64,000 bases of DNA from Eucalyptus grandis. Lineage: Eukaryota; Streptophyta; Magnoliopsida; Myrtales; Myrtaceae. The translations under genes and the position numbers were made by a program. The DNA lies in contig NC_052614.1 of NCBI RefSeq assembly GCF_016545825.1, forward strand, positions 40,952,072-41,016,071, given 5' to 3'. Below, piece by piece: positions 23,242 to 34,958 of the stretch (within the stretch, counting starts at the first letter, position 1; each line of letters starts with the position of its first letter). The notes under the pieces are model-generated. The model did no database searches. It saw only the letters and a program-made list of their open reading frames with translations, and had not been told where the DNA came from.

Positions 23242-25340
23242 ATGTCGTCTTCAAGAAAGTCTTCGAGGATCGCAAGCAGGGGACCACGGCGAATGAGTGA
23301 GGGGCCTACGCACTTCGACCTCACCGAAGAAGAAGTGTCTCCAAATCAGCAGCGAGCCCACAACATTCTCAGCAGCGTCATTCTCCTCCATCTAGTCCTC
23401 AAGATGTTGATCATCATCAAAATGAAGAAATCATTGAAGATGCGAGACCTGTAAGAGTTCAAAGGCCCTCCTTTATTTATAAGCTGTATCGTGCTTTAAA
23501 AGGGACTGGTACTCCGTTGAACTATGTGGATGATTTTCTTAAGGACAAAGGATATGGAAATGAATATATCTTTTTGCGAAAAATGGAAAGTTTGGGAATT
23601 GCTCGTAAGGGTGTGGCGAAAGAATCCCTTGCGAATATCCCAAGTGACCCTCGTGATTGGGGAGTTAATCCAGTGGATGGAAATGATGACGACAAATTAT
23701 ACAGCGAATTTCAGCCAAGAATGGGAATTGCGGCGGAAAATCGAGGAAAAATGGGAGAGTTGTTTAGATCGAAGGAACAGATGGATCTATACTCAAAATT
23801 GCTGAAGCGTGGGGTGATAAACCCTAGGAGTGTAGATTTTGACTTTCTGGATGCTGTAAATGTGAACTTAAGGGAAAAGTTTGGTCATCTTCAACTTGAG
23901 AAATTCTGCTCTGACTCCACAGAGGCCTATCCTCAACTATCTGCATATTTCTATTCAAATCTTAGTTTCTTGGATGCGAATAGATTCTCCTTCAGTGTCA
24001 AAGATCAAGACTTTGTTGTGGATATGGATATGCTGGTAGATGTGTTAGGAGTTGAGAGAGGAAGGTATCAACGGATCAAAGTTTCTATTGCTCGTACTAC
24101 TCTGGAACTTGTTAAAGACATGAGAACATAGGGAAAGATTTCCTATTCAAGGATGAGTGCATTTAACATCTTGCTACACAAAATTGTAATTAATTGCCTC
24201 ATACCAAAATCAACCTCCAAGACTGATGTCTCGAGTTTAGAGGCAAAGCTAATGTATGCCATCATCACTGGGAAAAGGTTTTCACTTCCTCACACTGTTA
24301 TGTTCCATATGTATAGAGCTGTGATGAAGGACAGAGAACAACTTCCTTATCCAGGTCTTGTAACAAAGTTATTCAGACATCTAAACATTCAGCCTCCGCA
24401 AATTTTTTTGTGCTCGATCGTGCGATCATATGGTGGTAGGACTGAAAATGGTGACCAAGATGCGTCTGAAGGAACTAAGCAAGGCATTGGAGAAATTTAA
24501 GGAGAAGACTCCAGTCAAATCTCATCAATTCTCTTCTGCAGGAAAAAGGAAAGGGAATGAGCCATTGGATGCTCCATCCAAGAGAAAAAGAGCTCTCCTT
24601 GTTGAGGATGAAGATGATGAGGATAACATCACTATCTCTGCTTTGAAGAATCTCAGTCAATCTGTTCCAGAGAAAGAGTTAGAACAGCAGACAGAAGAAA
24701 GAGCAGAGAAAGAGGAAGAGGAAAAAGAAACAGAGGAAAGAGAAGAAGAAGAAGAAAGAGATGCTGAGCAAGAGAGAGTTGAAAAAGAAGAAGAAGAGCA
24801 AAGAGATCAAGAAGAAGGAGAACATGAGGAGCGCTCTCCACTCGAAGGCATAGACACAGGGGGAGACCAAGAGAAAAGAGGAATGACCTCAAATCCAGCA
24901 ACCAGCCGGAGGGAGTCGGTCGATCCCAGCCGGATCCGAGAGGAGGTTTTTGCCTCTCGGTTTCTAGGAAGGTCATGAGGTTTCTTCGCCAAATCTGCGT
25001 GATTATGCTAATCTTCCATTGTCTGCATTTACTCCATCAGATCGTGTTAATGCTAGTACGCAGACCGAAAATTCAGCAGACTTTCGCAGAGTGATGGATA
25101 TTCTCTTGGAAATGCAAGGTTAGATATATGCATTGGGATGTGAAGTTCAGAACTTGCAGAATGCAGGCCAAGTCTCTTCGGGTTCATTAAATGATCAAAT
25201 CCAAGCCCTTTCTCTTCAGATTCAAGCTAATGCTAAGGGTGAGGATGTTGCTCAGCTGAAGGAAGACTTTAAAAGGCTGGAAGGCATTGTTTAGTCGATG
25301 GGAGATTTTCAGCTTGTTCGTATTCCCAAGAATCCTTGAC
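23242..25340 (+). pseudogene. extra ORF downstream of copia pol (SIRE-type 'env-like' / plant transposon protein domain)
   Basis: A separate reading frame of about 700 codons in the pol orientation, broken by a frameshift near 23370, a TAG at 24129, a frameshift near 24420 and more stops after 24978. The N-terminus is basic and Ser-rich (SSRKSSRIASRG). The middle (RGVINPRSVDFDFL ... VDMDMLVDVLGV ... LPYPGLVTKL) matches what I know as the 'putative plant transposon protein' domain. A Glu/Lys-rich, probably coiled-coil tract follows (24660-24840), then a C-terminal helical stretch (STQTENSADFRRVMDILLEMQ, EDVAQLKEDFKRLEGIV). No signal peptide or membrane anchor is apparent, so true envelope function is doubtful. 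The function is unknown. Confidence 0.75.
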
Positions 25341-25700
25341 TTCATTTTCATCTCAATCTTTTTTATGCTGACAAAAATGGGGAGAGTTTAGTCGCAACTT
25401 GAAAAACTTTGAACTTAAACTTTTGGCTTGTTTGGTTTGTGGTTTGTTTTGACTTGACTTGTGTTTGGATGTGGACTAAATTTGGGATTTGGATTTGACT
25501 GCTTATTATTAACTACTATTGATGTCTTATGGATGGCTTTACTACATACTGGACTAACCTATTTTCTGTGATTGCAGATTCTAGTGTTATTCATTTAGCC
25601 ATTTTAATCTATAAGATATGCATATGATATGCATATGTGCTTGAGAAATGTTTTGCAGGTCAAAGTTTTCCAAATATGCAGGAAAGTTTTGTCACCATCA

Positions 25701-25713
25701 AAAATGGGGAGAT
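25701..25713 (+). promoter_or_regulatory. polypurine tract
   Basis: AAAATGGGGAGAT lies directly before the 3' LTR, the usual copia plus-strand primer site. Confidence 0.92.
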
Positions 25714-26627
25714 TGTTGGAGAAATTCCTCTTGAAGTGTTTTGAAGTTGACAAAATGTTTCCATCAGTCTAGTCTGAAGGATTGTAGACTCTACTATTTA
25801 AAGTCTGAAGACCTCCGGACAGCCAGACTCAAGACTCAAAGTCTATCCTCATTGACAATCTCTAATCCGTTGAAGAAAGGCTATCTAGAACTGGATGTTT
25901 CATTAAGGATGTGGCCTTATCGACTGGAGAAGATCTCTTGGCTGGATATGACATAACGAAATTCTTTATTTGATCACAATTGATTCGAATATTAAGGATC
26001 CGATGATTGGCAAAGTTTACTTGGAAGGTTCTACTTATGGAAACCGAGATCCTGATTGTATGGGCGAACATGATTGATGGGCTATCGACATGTTCCTTTA
26101 ATAGCTCGAATGATCTTCCTAATTGATTCCGTCCAACGGGTAGATTGGAGGAATTCCTTTGGTAAGTGCCAACGGGTATGATGGCATGAAGGAGTATATA
26201 AGGAAGACGTTCTAGTTGTTCGAGTAGGTGTACGAGAGAAGAATTCCAAAGTCTGAAGCTCATTGTTTCTAGTCAATTCATTTGTTGAGCATAATCGTGT
26301 AAACAAAAGAGAGTCTATATTCGTGAGAAACCTTGAGGAAGTGTGGTAGAACATCTACACTTTGTGGAATCAATGAAAAGCTGTGCTGTAACTTCTCTTT
26401 TGTTCATAGTGAAATCCAGCCGGTGGGCTGTCAGTGCGGAAGAGTGGACGTAGGCTTGGAATAAGCCGAACCACTATAAATCTTGTGTTCATTTATCTCT
26501 TCCCTATCCTTTACTTTACTTTGATCGTATTTTCCTTTCTATCGATTGCCTAAAATCGCTTCCGTATCTCGAAAATTTGTTTGTGCACCTATTCACCCCC
26601 CTCTAGGTGATTATACTAGCTATCTTA
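25714..26627 (+). repeat. copia 3' LTR (914 bp)
   Basis: Uninterrupted LTR beginning TGTTGGAGAAATTCC. It ends TAGCTATCTTA, so the terminal CA has mutated to TA; the 5' LTR keeps CA. It provides the empty-site reference for the solo LTR at 16636-18760. Confidence 0.95.
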
Positions 26628-26975
26628 GATTGGAGTACGAATTCTTTTAGGCAGGGTAAAGATCAAGAGAAGCGAGGAAAGAGAGATTGCCCACATAAGG
26701 AGACAGTCTTCCCTGGAGACCCACGTAGGAGGGTCTAAAGCCACAACTCTCTGCCTGTAGTTGCTGCAAACAATGCCAATCCATTCACAAAAGTTTGCTT
26801 CCGCTGCCTTTGATCATGTTCGTCGGGTCAACATCGATCGCCGATTTGAAGTGGAGGAGAGCATCTTGATCAACGAAGTTCCTGGAATAAATGGGGGGCT
26901 GAAACATCTAATAGGAAAGCTAACAGAAGATCAATAAATGGTAAAAAGATGAACTTCACCATAAGGAATAGTCTC

Positions 26976-28560
26976 TCTTTCGATCGCATTAATGGCTACT
27001 GAGCTAGGTAGGACCTATTCTCGGTATTCATACCAAAACCTACCCAACGATTGTCTTAATTAAAAACCAAAAACGCGAAGGACACGACAAACCACATGAT
27101 CCCGAACTCAGAGATATCATACGTTTGAATATTTGTTTTGAGCGTCGAAGTTATCATAAGACGTGATCCGGTAAGGGGCTGATCTTGACTTTAGGGATGA
27201 TCCTACCTCATTAAAGAATGCCGTTCGCAATTCCCCACAACCAAACAATCATGCCTACCAAGCCATTTGAGTTGAGACCTTCCCTAGAGGTGAGCTTAGA
27301 GAAACCCTAGTAAATCATCATGTCTAACTCCGTAGATGGCCCGTGCGAGGGTCACAAATGGAACTTTAACTGAGGCTCCCATGCTCGAATGGGAATGATT
27401 GTGACAACGAAGAATTATTACGCATTTCAACTACAGTAAGTTATTTCTAAACTTTTAAACATATTTTAGAAATTTATATACAACGCATGATGTACTGCCC
27501 TCTATTCATAAAGTTTTGAAAGGGACTGAAAATGGTTGAACATTGACTAATGTTTTTTATTTTAACTTGCATTTTTTGAGATTTGACTTTTATTCAATGT
27601 TATTCACCTTAAATATTTTGAGTTATACATATTGACACTGAATCTATTTAGAGTCGTGTAAAGATTTTTTAGTTGAAAGAAAATAGTTTTTCGTTACCCT
27701 TTCAAAAAAAGAGAAAAACCATGTATGTCTTTTTATATTACATTATTGTTAGGTTGTGATCAATAATGACGGCCATTGCTAACTCATATTTTTATAATTG
27801 CATTTATCTTTTTGTAATAGTTATTAGTGATAAACTTGCACGATTTAGCAATCTATGCATTTGAGTTCCGAATAGGGATAACATATTAATCAAGGAAAAG
27901 AACAAAAATGATAAAACAGTATATTATGAAGGCAAAGTGAAAATGGGATTTTTGCAAATATGTAGAAATGAAACGGTAAATAGCGTAGACTGAAAAAAAA
28001 AAACCAAAATGCCCAAAAAAAAAAAAAAAAACACTATCTGAGTGAGTCTCATGATTTAGGGCGGAGGAATGATGGAATTATAAGGTAAAAAGAAAAAGGA
28101 AAAACAGAACAAAATCACATGAAGAAAAATTAAAATCAAATGGTTAATAGAAAATATGAAAAACCATACCTTCCGTTTTTCTTTAGTACTGTACTACTTT
28201 TCCTCCATTATTTTGAAAATATCAGTCTGTATCTTGCATATTGCGTCTAGACATCACTTTGTACATTCACATTGTTATTTTTATAGTCTTATTTATAAAA
28301 TAAAATAAAAAAGACATTTCCTTTCCGAAAATTTTATCGTCAAATCCTAAATTTTCCATACCCACTGAAACCCCTTCTCCTAAAAGTAAAAATTAGTGCA
28401 AATCAAAACCTCCCAAACCCCAAATTCCGTCACTACCTTGGACTGCCATTGAAAACCTTTAGCCATCGCCCACACTATTTCTAGCATTGTCGGCCCCCAT
28501 CCTCAAAACAAAACTCCTTCTCCACCACCCCCCCGGGGTTCCAAAACAAAACTCTCTCTA
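26976..28560. other. duplicated intergenic DNA upstream of RLK pseudogene 1
   Basis: The first ~90 bp resemble the promoter-proximal flank of the intact receptor gene (39117-39210). The stretch 27440-27700 resembles 33320-33600, and 27740-27800 resembles 51110-51180. No coding sequence was seen. The rest is AT-rich with A-runs (around 28012-28031). Confidence 0.6.
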
Positions 28561-28999
28561 CACACGCTCCTTGATTGCCTGGTCGCGGTAATGGCTCGCT
28601 AAGGTCATGTATTACCATGGACAACCTCAATCAATGTCATCCACAGCCTTATCACAGCTCAATCTTGATTGCAGGTTGTTAATTGCTAAGGATAACCATG
28701 GCCTGCGACCTCAATTTGAGGTTAGGGATCACAAGGTCATGCATGGCTTAAAAGGAGGCCAGAGCCTGATTGCCATAGTGGCTTGCTAAGGTCACATATT
28801 GCCATGACAACCTCAATCAAGGTAATTCATAGTCTTGTCACAGCTGAATCTCGATTGTATATCGTTAATTACCATGAATGGCCTTGGTCTGCTACCTAAA
28901 TTTGAGGTTAGGGGTCACGAGGTCATTCATGGTTTAAAAGGAGGCCAACAACCTCGGATCAAGGTCAATGTTGTTGTGACACAACTTAGGTCAAAGTCT

Positions 29000-29002
<3 letters not shown>

Positions 29003-29035
<33 letters not shown>
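29003..29035. repeat. (GA)n microsatellite
   Basis: Uninterrupted GA run of about 16 units, followed directly by a 55-bp tandem duplication. Confidence 0.95.
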
Positions 29036-29036
<1 letters not shown>

Positions 29037-29140
29037 CACAATTGAACACAGAGGGATGAGGGAGAGGCGAGCGTTAACGAAGTGGGAGAGGCACAATTGA
29101 ACACAGAGGGATGAGGGAGAGGCGGGCGTTAACGAAGGGG
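29031..29140. repeat. 55-bp tandem duplication
   Basis: GAGAGGCACAATTGAACACA starts both units, at 29031 and 29086. The two are nearly identical. Confidence 0.92.
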
Positions 29141-30829
29141 AGAGGGGGTCAATGGTTGTGGTGAGGAAGTGGGTCAACGGGGGCAGATAACGATGGGTAG
29201 TGGAGAGGTGAGGGACTGTTCATAATGGACATTGAGGGAAATTCTTCACGCCCGGACAATTTCTGGTAATTTGATTAGCATAGTATCTCTTGTTCGAGTT
29301 CTCTCTGCTGCAAACCTTTAAGCTTTGCTCATAATATGGGTTATTACACGCATTTGTCCACATGAATGAAAATGTTGAAATATACGTGGTATTCAATATA
29401 TCACCAAAAAAAAAAAAAAAAAAAGAGGAATTGAATTAACGTTAGAAATTAGAAATTATTGATTTTGTAATGACAATCTAGATAAAAGAAGCCAAAGTCT
29501 GAGCAGTTTTGTGGGAAACACATTCCCACCATATCTGGGGCCTTTGAAAGCCCAAACAAAAAGAATGCGACCATAGTCCAAAACCAGATTTCATCAAGGT
29601 TAATTGGGCTTTCCGTAAACCAATCTTAGTCCATGTATGTGAAATGGACGTGCAATGAACGTATAAATCCGATGTGCGTATATTCAAATAGTCAAAACAT
29701 AAGATACATATCTACAATTCATCTCATTGGATTTCAACCTTAAAAATTATCCAAAAAATATCATTCCCTCCCAAGCCTTCTCACTAAAATGTAAATTGTC
29801 ATAGTATGTTACAATATAGTGGACAATATTGTAATTTAAATATTAAATTAATTTACAAACAAGTTGCAAAAAGATCTCATATTTTAACTTGATGGAAGTT
29901 TCTCTGTTTTTTCAACAATTCAAGGGCATGGTATGGAGACCTGGCATCCCGGCCTACAAAATACCCTACAGGTCTCATAAATTAGTTAAGTTCAATATCT
30001 ACTAGTGTAAGAGTAGTTTGCACTTAGTGGGATATGAGCGCATGAATTCCAATTTCTGAATTGAAAATCTTCAAAGCCCCAATCAATTCTTTCAACTTGG
30101 AGGATCGATTTCTCTAATGCAAAACCAATTCAATAAGCATTCTCGCTCTGGCCAATTAAAACCATATTTCCTATTTATTTTCACGTGCATAGGTATGCGT
30201 GCTTGTGCTCTTTTGTTACTTAGCGCGAGAAAGAGTTGAAGGAATTCATGTGGTTAGATTAGGTACGCATGGACATTGGAATAGGCATTATTATGTGTGA
30301 GGCAGAAGTATATATGGTCATGCGAATCCGTTTTAATGAGCAGATTAATGAACTTATCTAATGTGCATAAACTAGAGTGCGAGTAACTGTGCTTGAAAAT
30401 CCCATTTTTGAAAGACTGCTGTTGCTCGAGTAATTAATATGTGATCTCATTATTTATCTACTGTTTGCAACTTTTTTGAGCATTGCAAGTTTGAGACCAT
30501 ATTAAACAAATTAAAGATTCATGAACCACCTTGCATATTATAATATAGTTCAAATACAATTAATGTTATTTTCCAAATTACCAGTTGTTACCTTCCAAAG
30601 TCCGAGAGCATAAAAACTCTCTCACCTTCGCGCTCACATGGTGGCTGCTCCATAAACCCTAAACCCTCTCATCTCATCTACTACCCCCTAATCTTCATAG
30701 ACTTATCAAATCATTTTAGCCTTCTCAGCTTTTTCTCTCTAGATGCTGAGTCCTTTCTCATCGGCCTTTGGAACTCTCCCAATTTTACATCAATCGACAC
30801 ACAGCCTCTCTCGTAGAGCTTGCTTCCAA

Positions 30830-31160
30830 TGGAAGAGGATGATGATATTAGAGTTTACTTAAGTTTCAGTCGGCAATGGATGGAGTGGTTTCTAGGTATA
30901 AATTAAAGGAATGCTGTCTCACTCTCTTGGGAGACTGTTCTCAAATCCTACCGTGAATTTCCAAGCCTTTGTAAATACAATGAAAAGAGCCTGGAGAAAT
31001 GAAGATGTAGTTTCTGCCGGTTGTGTTCTGGCCTTTTTGCATTTATGTTTAAAACTGAAGGAGACAAAAACAGGGTTTTAGAATCTGGTCCATGGTCTTT
31101 CGCGGATCACCTCGTGTTGCTTAAATCGTGGGAACCCAATGCACCTCCTCATCATTGATA
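30830..31160 (+). pseudogene. LINE ORF1 fragment (DUF4283 domain)
   Basis: A piece of the DUF4283 domain found in plant L1-type LINE ORF1 proteins. One frame reads LTLLGRLFSNPTVNFQAF and MKRAWR; after a frameshift the continuation reads TEGDKNRVLESGPWSFADHL and VLLKSWEPN, the domain's conserved end. There is no start codon and no zinc knuckle follows; the sequence enters a foldback element. A truncated remnant. Confidence 0.75.
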
Positions 31161-31180
31161 TAACATGTTTTTTTTTTCCC

Positions 31181-32042
31181 CGGTTCAACCCTGACACAGA
31201 GCAACGATTTTGCTGCATTCGAGAAGCAAGATGTACTTAGAAGGGAGATTAGCAATAAGGATTGGTGTCCAGCAAATTTAGGAGTAAAATAATATTTTAA
31301 TTTATCTTATTATTATATTTCATTCTCGTTTCTTTCTCTCTCTTTTTTCCTTTCTTTTTCCTTTCTTTCATTTCCCATTACACGAGTCATTGACTTTTTA
31401 ACGACTAACCATGAAGGTCAGGATTGTTATAGTGTGACGCGGACAGGAGAAGAAGGATCGGATCTCTCCACAGCATTAACAACATATATACGTCAAAGAA
31501 CCGTATCCATAACAAGTATCAACACTCTCTCCGCTCATCTTGCACTTGGCCTTGTTTACTGATGATGCTTTTCTTTCCGTTACTCGTCTTCCAATCGAGT
31601 TATTCGGAAAGGAGCACCGTTGCTCGACAAAGGCCAAGTGGAAGATGAGCGAGAGAAAGAGCGTGTCGATACTTGTCATGGATACAATTGTTTGACACAT
31701 GTATATTTTGTTAATGCCGGTAGAGAGATCCAATCCTTTTGATCCTCTCCGTGTCAAATGCAAAAATAATCCCGACATTAATATTTAGTTTTTCAAAAAG
31801 TCAATGACTCATGTACTGGAAACTAAGAGAAAAGGGGAAAAAAAGAAAGGAAAAAGAAGAAGAAAAACAAATAAATGAGAAGTCGAAATGAGACGTCCAA
31901 TTGATTTGCTGTTAAAGGGATAAATTAAAAATGTGATTCATAAATTTAGAGGACACCAATCCTTATTACTAACCTACCTTCCAAGAACATCTTATTTGGA
32001 TGAGACCTCAAGTGTAGCAAAATTGTTGCTCTGCGTTAGGGT
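31181..32042. mobile_element. foldback-like inverted repeat element
   Basis: A diverged palindrome of about 860 bp centred near 31610. The left arm begins with ACCCTGACACAGAGCAAC and the right arm ends with its counterpart GTTGCTCTGCGTTAGGGT. Internally, ATAAGGATTGGTGTCC pairs with GGACACCAATCCTTAT, and the TCATCTTGCACTTGGCC region pairs with GGCCAAGTGGAAGATGA. Arms of about 430 bp without coding capacity fit a foldback or long-TIR Mutator-type element. No target duplication was resolved. Confidence 0.7.
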
Positions 32043-32065
32043 TGGAGGAGAGCTTTTACTAGTGT

Positions 32066-33235
32066 GAAAAAGAATATATTTTACTTCCTGCTTTGAGCAA
32101 ATTGCTTTCGCAGAAGTTGTTAGTAGCCGAGTACAGCTCTTAATATGATATCATTGGGTGGTCAATTGAAGGAGAGCTTTTTTACTAGTGTTTGATGCCT
32201 TCTAAGCAAGCAAATGACAATGACTGAAAGTATAGCTGATATAGTTGGCACCATAATGTATAGTAACTAGAGCCGCTTATCCTTTGATGATTTCTTTCCA
32301 TTTACTTTGCACGGTGGGGCTTGAAAATTGCATTTTACAAAGTGCTTCATTCCCAATGAATGAGAGAATCGACATATTTCCAAAGGGTCCACCAGTAGGA
32401 ATCTCTCCCGATATCTTATTAAAGGACAAGTTCAATTTTTTCAGATATGTAAGTCCTTCTGAGGACTTGGGTATCATTTGTATGACTCTTTGTAGGAGAG
32501 GTTGAGGAAAACCTATCCTCTGAGGTTACTGATCAATTGCGGTGTCAATCCTTGAAATGAATTCCTTAACAAGTCAAGAGAAGGACGGGTCTTTAACTTC
32601 TTGATTAAACTCGGTATGGCGCCTTTAAGTCAATCCAAGAAAGATCAATGCTTTCTATAGCTGTCATTTTCCCCATCTGATCTGGTAGTCCTCCATAGAA
32701 AGAATTGTGATAGATTGATTAATATGAGTTCTTGAAGGCTTCACAGATTGACCATTTGTTTCCAATGCAATTCAGGATAGATACCAATATCCTATTTTGC
32801 TGGAGCAGCAACTCTCCAAAACCGGTCAAGTTGCATATCTCATTAGGGATCGGTCCCTCGATATGGTTGTTATCATGGTACGGCCTTTATAGGCTTTTTA
32901 GTCCCCCAATAGATGATGGGATGTTGCTGTTTATATCTTTATCGCTCAACTATAGAAAGTCAAGCTCATCAAGAAACCCATTTGGTTGGGAATGTGACCG
33001 ACATTTGGGAGCGACTAGAATTCGTAGGGAACTTGAGAAGTTATTGATAGATTTCGGTATGGAACCACGAAGCCAGTTTTCTTCCGGAAACAAGGTCTGC
33101 AGGGACTGGTAATTAGATAAAGCAGAGATAAATCCGAGCTCTGAACCATAAGTCTCTCCTGTTAGCTGATAGACTGAACTGCGAAGTATATGAGGTTCTT
33201 TAAGCTGCCCCAAGCCATTTGACTAGAGCTCCCCC
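32066..33235 (-). pseudogene. LRR receptor kinase pseudogene 2
   Basis: Minus-strand remnant matching about 36580-37800 of the intact receptor gene: the C-terminal half of the LRR domain, the juxtamembrane region and only the first part of the kinase (to the NLL-KAGS loop). Readable parts include LKKLNLSFNKISGEIPTGGPFGN (32277-32477) and LSNYQSLQTL ... GSIPKSINNFSSSLRIL (32950-33213). Stops and frameshifts separate them. At its N-terminal side LRR sequence joins directly to DNA homologous to the region upstream of the intact gene (33240-33270 against about 39375), so the first ~430 codons were lost by internal deletion. On the other side it meets the foldback element. Confidence 0.85.
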
Positions 33236-34958
33236 GGACGAATGTGGTAAGGTTTTGTGATAACTGGGAAGAGTCCGCATGTTGCTTCGACTATAAGAAT
33301 TGTTTCACCATTTCAACTATTAGAAGGTAATTTTATAATCTTAACTCTGTCTTATAAATTTATATACAATGCATGATGTGCTGCTCTCATTTGATAAAGC
33401 TTTCGGTGGGATAAACATGGTTAAACATTGTTTTTAACTTTTACTTCTACTTGTAAATTTTGAGAGTTGACTTTTATTTAATGTTATTCACCTTAATGAT
33501 TTTGAGTTACACATATTTATATTTGAAATCTATTTAGAGTCGTGTAAAATCTTTTGGTAAACTTTTGAAAGAAAATAGTTTTTAAATTCAGAAACACCGT
33601 TGTGAATACTTTCGATAAGTCCATCCAAGCATGTCCAAGCATATCTGAGTTTTGTTTGTAATATTTGTTATTACAATCAATGCTCCATACAAATGAAAAT
33701 ATTGAAATATATAGGATATTCACTTATATCATAAAAAAACGACGCTTTGTATAGTCATTAGAGATAAATTGTAACGGTATGTTCAGTGTAATGGACAATA
33801 TTGTAATTTAAATATTATTACAAACTAATTGCACAAAGATCTCATTTAATTTGAATGAAAATTCCTTGTTTTCTTGGTTACGGAGGTGGAAACTCAGCTT
33901 CAAATACCCTGTAAGCCCCATAAACTATTTAGGAAAAAACACCTTAGATTTGTGCAATAGCCTTGGCACAGAGTAGTTTGCACACGTTAAATGGATAATA
34001 AGTGGTTATTGAATTGGGAATCCCTCAAGTGCACCAGTCACATATTCACCCTTAATATAGGTAGAGCACTACAATAGATAAAGCACTCCCTTCCGGGTGC
34101 CACTGCTAGTAGCACACGGCGACATGGTTGTTAAACTTGTGGTTCAGATTGTACGATCAATGACCTACGATCCCAAATCTACTAAAACGATCCCTATCAC
34201 ACGAAAAATGGATTAAAGATAAAACCCATTTTAGATTGCCCGTCAAGATCTTAAAATTGTATTCCTGCACGTTAAACCACAAAAGTAGCCCATACAAAAA
34301 TTAAATTTGGGCCAAAATTAGCAATGCCCAGCCTAAAATATTTAATCCGAAACTCCAAATATCACTTAAGTGACAAATTTGTTGGTAGTAATAAAAATGA
34401 TTTGTGTTTGATAATGAATTCGATGAGGAAGGTCGATGGGCTAGTTACAATCTCAACCAAGATGTCGAGATGACAGCTAACGATTTATTCTAGGTTTTCT
34501 TATAAGTATTTTTTTTTTTTTTTGTGCCTTTTATGTAATACTAATAAATTTTCTTTATTTGTTTTGTGTTGCGTTTTTTAACTTTTTGATACGAAAATGA
34601 CATTATTGAACGATAATGTAATTTAAAATAGTGGTGGTAAAGTTTTCCAGTGGAGACCTATTTTTAATACCACTAAGGTCTTGTTCAATTTATTTATGAG
34701 TTACAATAAGGTGGGTGGTCTTGTAGATTAGGTAGTGATTATACTAAAAATAGGGACTTTAAAAAGTCTGTATGGCGATCCATAAGCCGAAACTATCGAG
34801 GCTCTGTTGAATGTCACAATGAAGAATTAGTTCTAAACATTCATTTCGACATTCTGACATCGAGACGGGTGTTATACCTTCCGAAGTCAGACATGAGTTG
34901 AGAATCTTGTTGGATCAAATGTCAACGCATGAAAATGTCGTAGCGATTTTAATTGTTT
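33236..34958. other. non-coding, partly duplicated intergenic DNA
   Basis: 33320-33600 repeats 27440-27700, and 33890-34030 resembles 29930-30070 and 53130-53280. 34800-34958 resembles the 3' flank of RLK pseudogene 3 (56600-56730). No gene seen. Confidence 0.6.

Larger units (their letters stand above)
16345..26627 (+). mobile_element. SIRE-like Ty1/copia retrotransposon, degenerate, with nested solo LTR
   Basis: A complete but inactive element. It has LTRs of about 912 bp (5', after removing its nested insertion) and 914 bp (3'), a tRNA-iMet primer binding site, a gag-protease-integrase-RT-RNase H gene order, an extra ORF after pol, a polypurine tract and a GATTG target duplication. Integrase before reverse transcriptase defines copia. 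The extra 3' ORF and ~0.9-kb LTRs point to the SIRE/Maximus clade. The two LTRs differ at only a few percent of positions by eye. The coding region carries a large gag deletion, several stop codons and frameshifts. It inserted in RLK pseudogene 1, on the opposite strand. Confidence 0.93.
14912..26975 (-). pseudogene. LRR receptor kinase pseudogene 1 (N-terminal half), disrupted by transposons
   Basis: A broken paralog of the intact receptor gene at 35593-39087. Three pieces survive: 26633-26975 (signal peptide, LRRNT cap and first repeats, matching about 38709-39087), 15881-16344 (LRRs matching about 38240-38708) and 14912-15056 (LRRs matching about 38090-38240). Between them sit the copia element and an 824-bp TIR element. 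In the central piece the xxLxLxxNxLxGxIP pattern is still readable (for example FNDLRGQIPSFLG), but with damaged repeats and frame loss at the ends. The rest of the LRR domain, the membrane segment and the kinase are missing where family-X sequence begins. The upstream flank (26976-27060) also resembles that of the intact gene. Confidence 0.88.
28561..30470. repeat. intergenic duplicated block, copy A
   Basis: Shares ordered landmarks with blocks at 45098-47380 (B) and 51750-53570 (C): a 'GGTCA...GAGGTT' rich part, a GA microsatellite (29003-29035), an AGAAGCCAAAGTCTGA...CATTCCCACCATA part (29480-29560), an AAAGATCTCATATTTT part (about 29870) and a GTATGCGTGCTT...AGAAGTATATATGGTCATGCGAA part (30190-30330). 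No gene is recognisable in it. It contains a local tandem duplication of 55 bp (29031-29140). Confidence 0.75.

Noticed and set aside
24653..24976. Leu/Phe-rich minus-strand frame resembling a membrane protein
   Set aside because: It is the antisense of the Glu/Lys-rich tract of the copia extra ORF.
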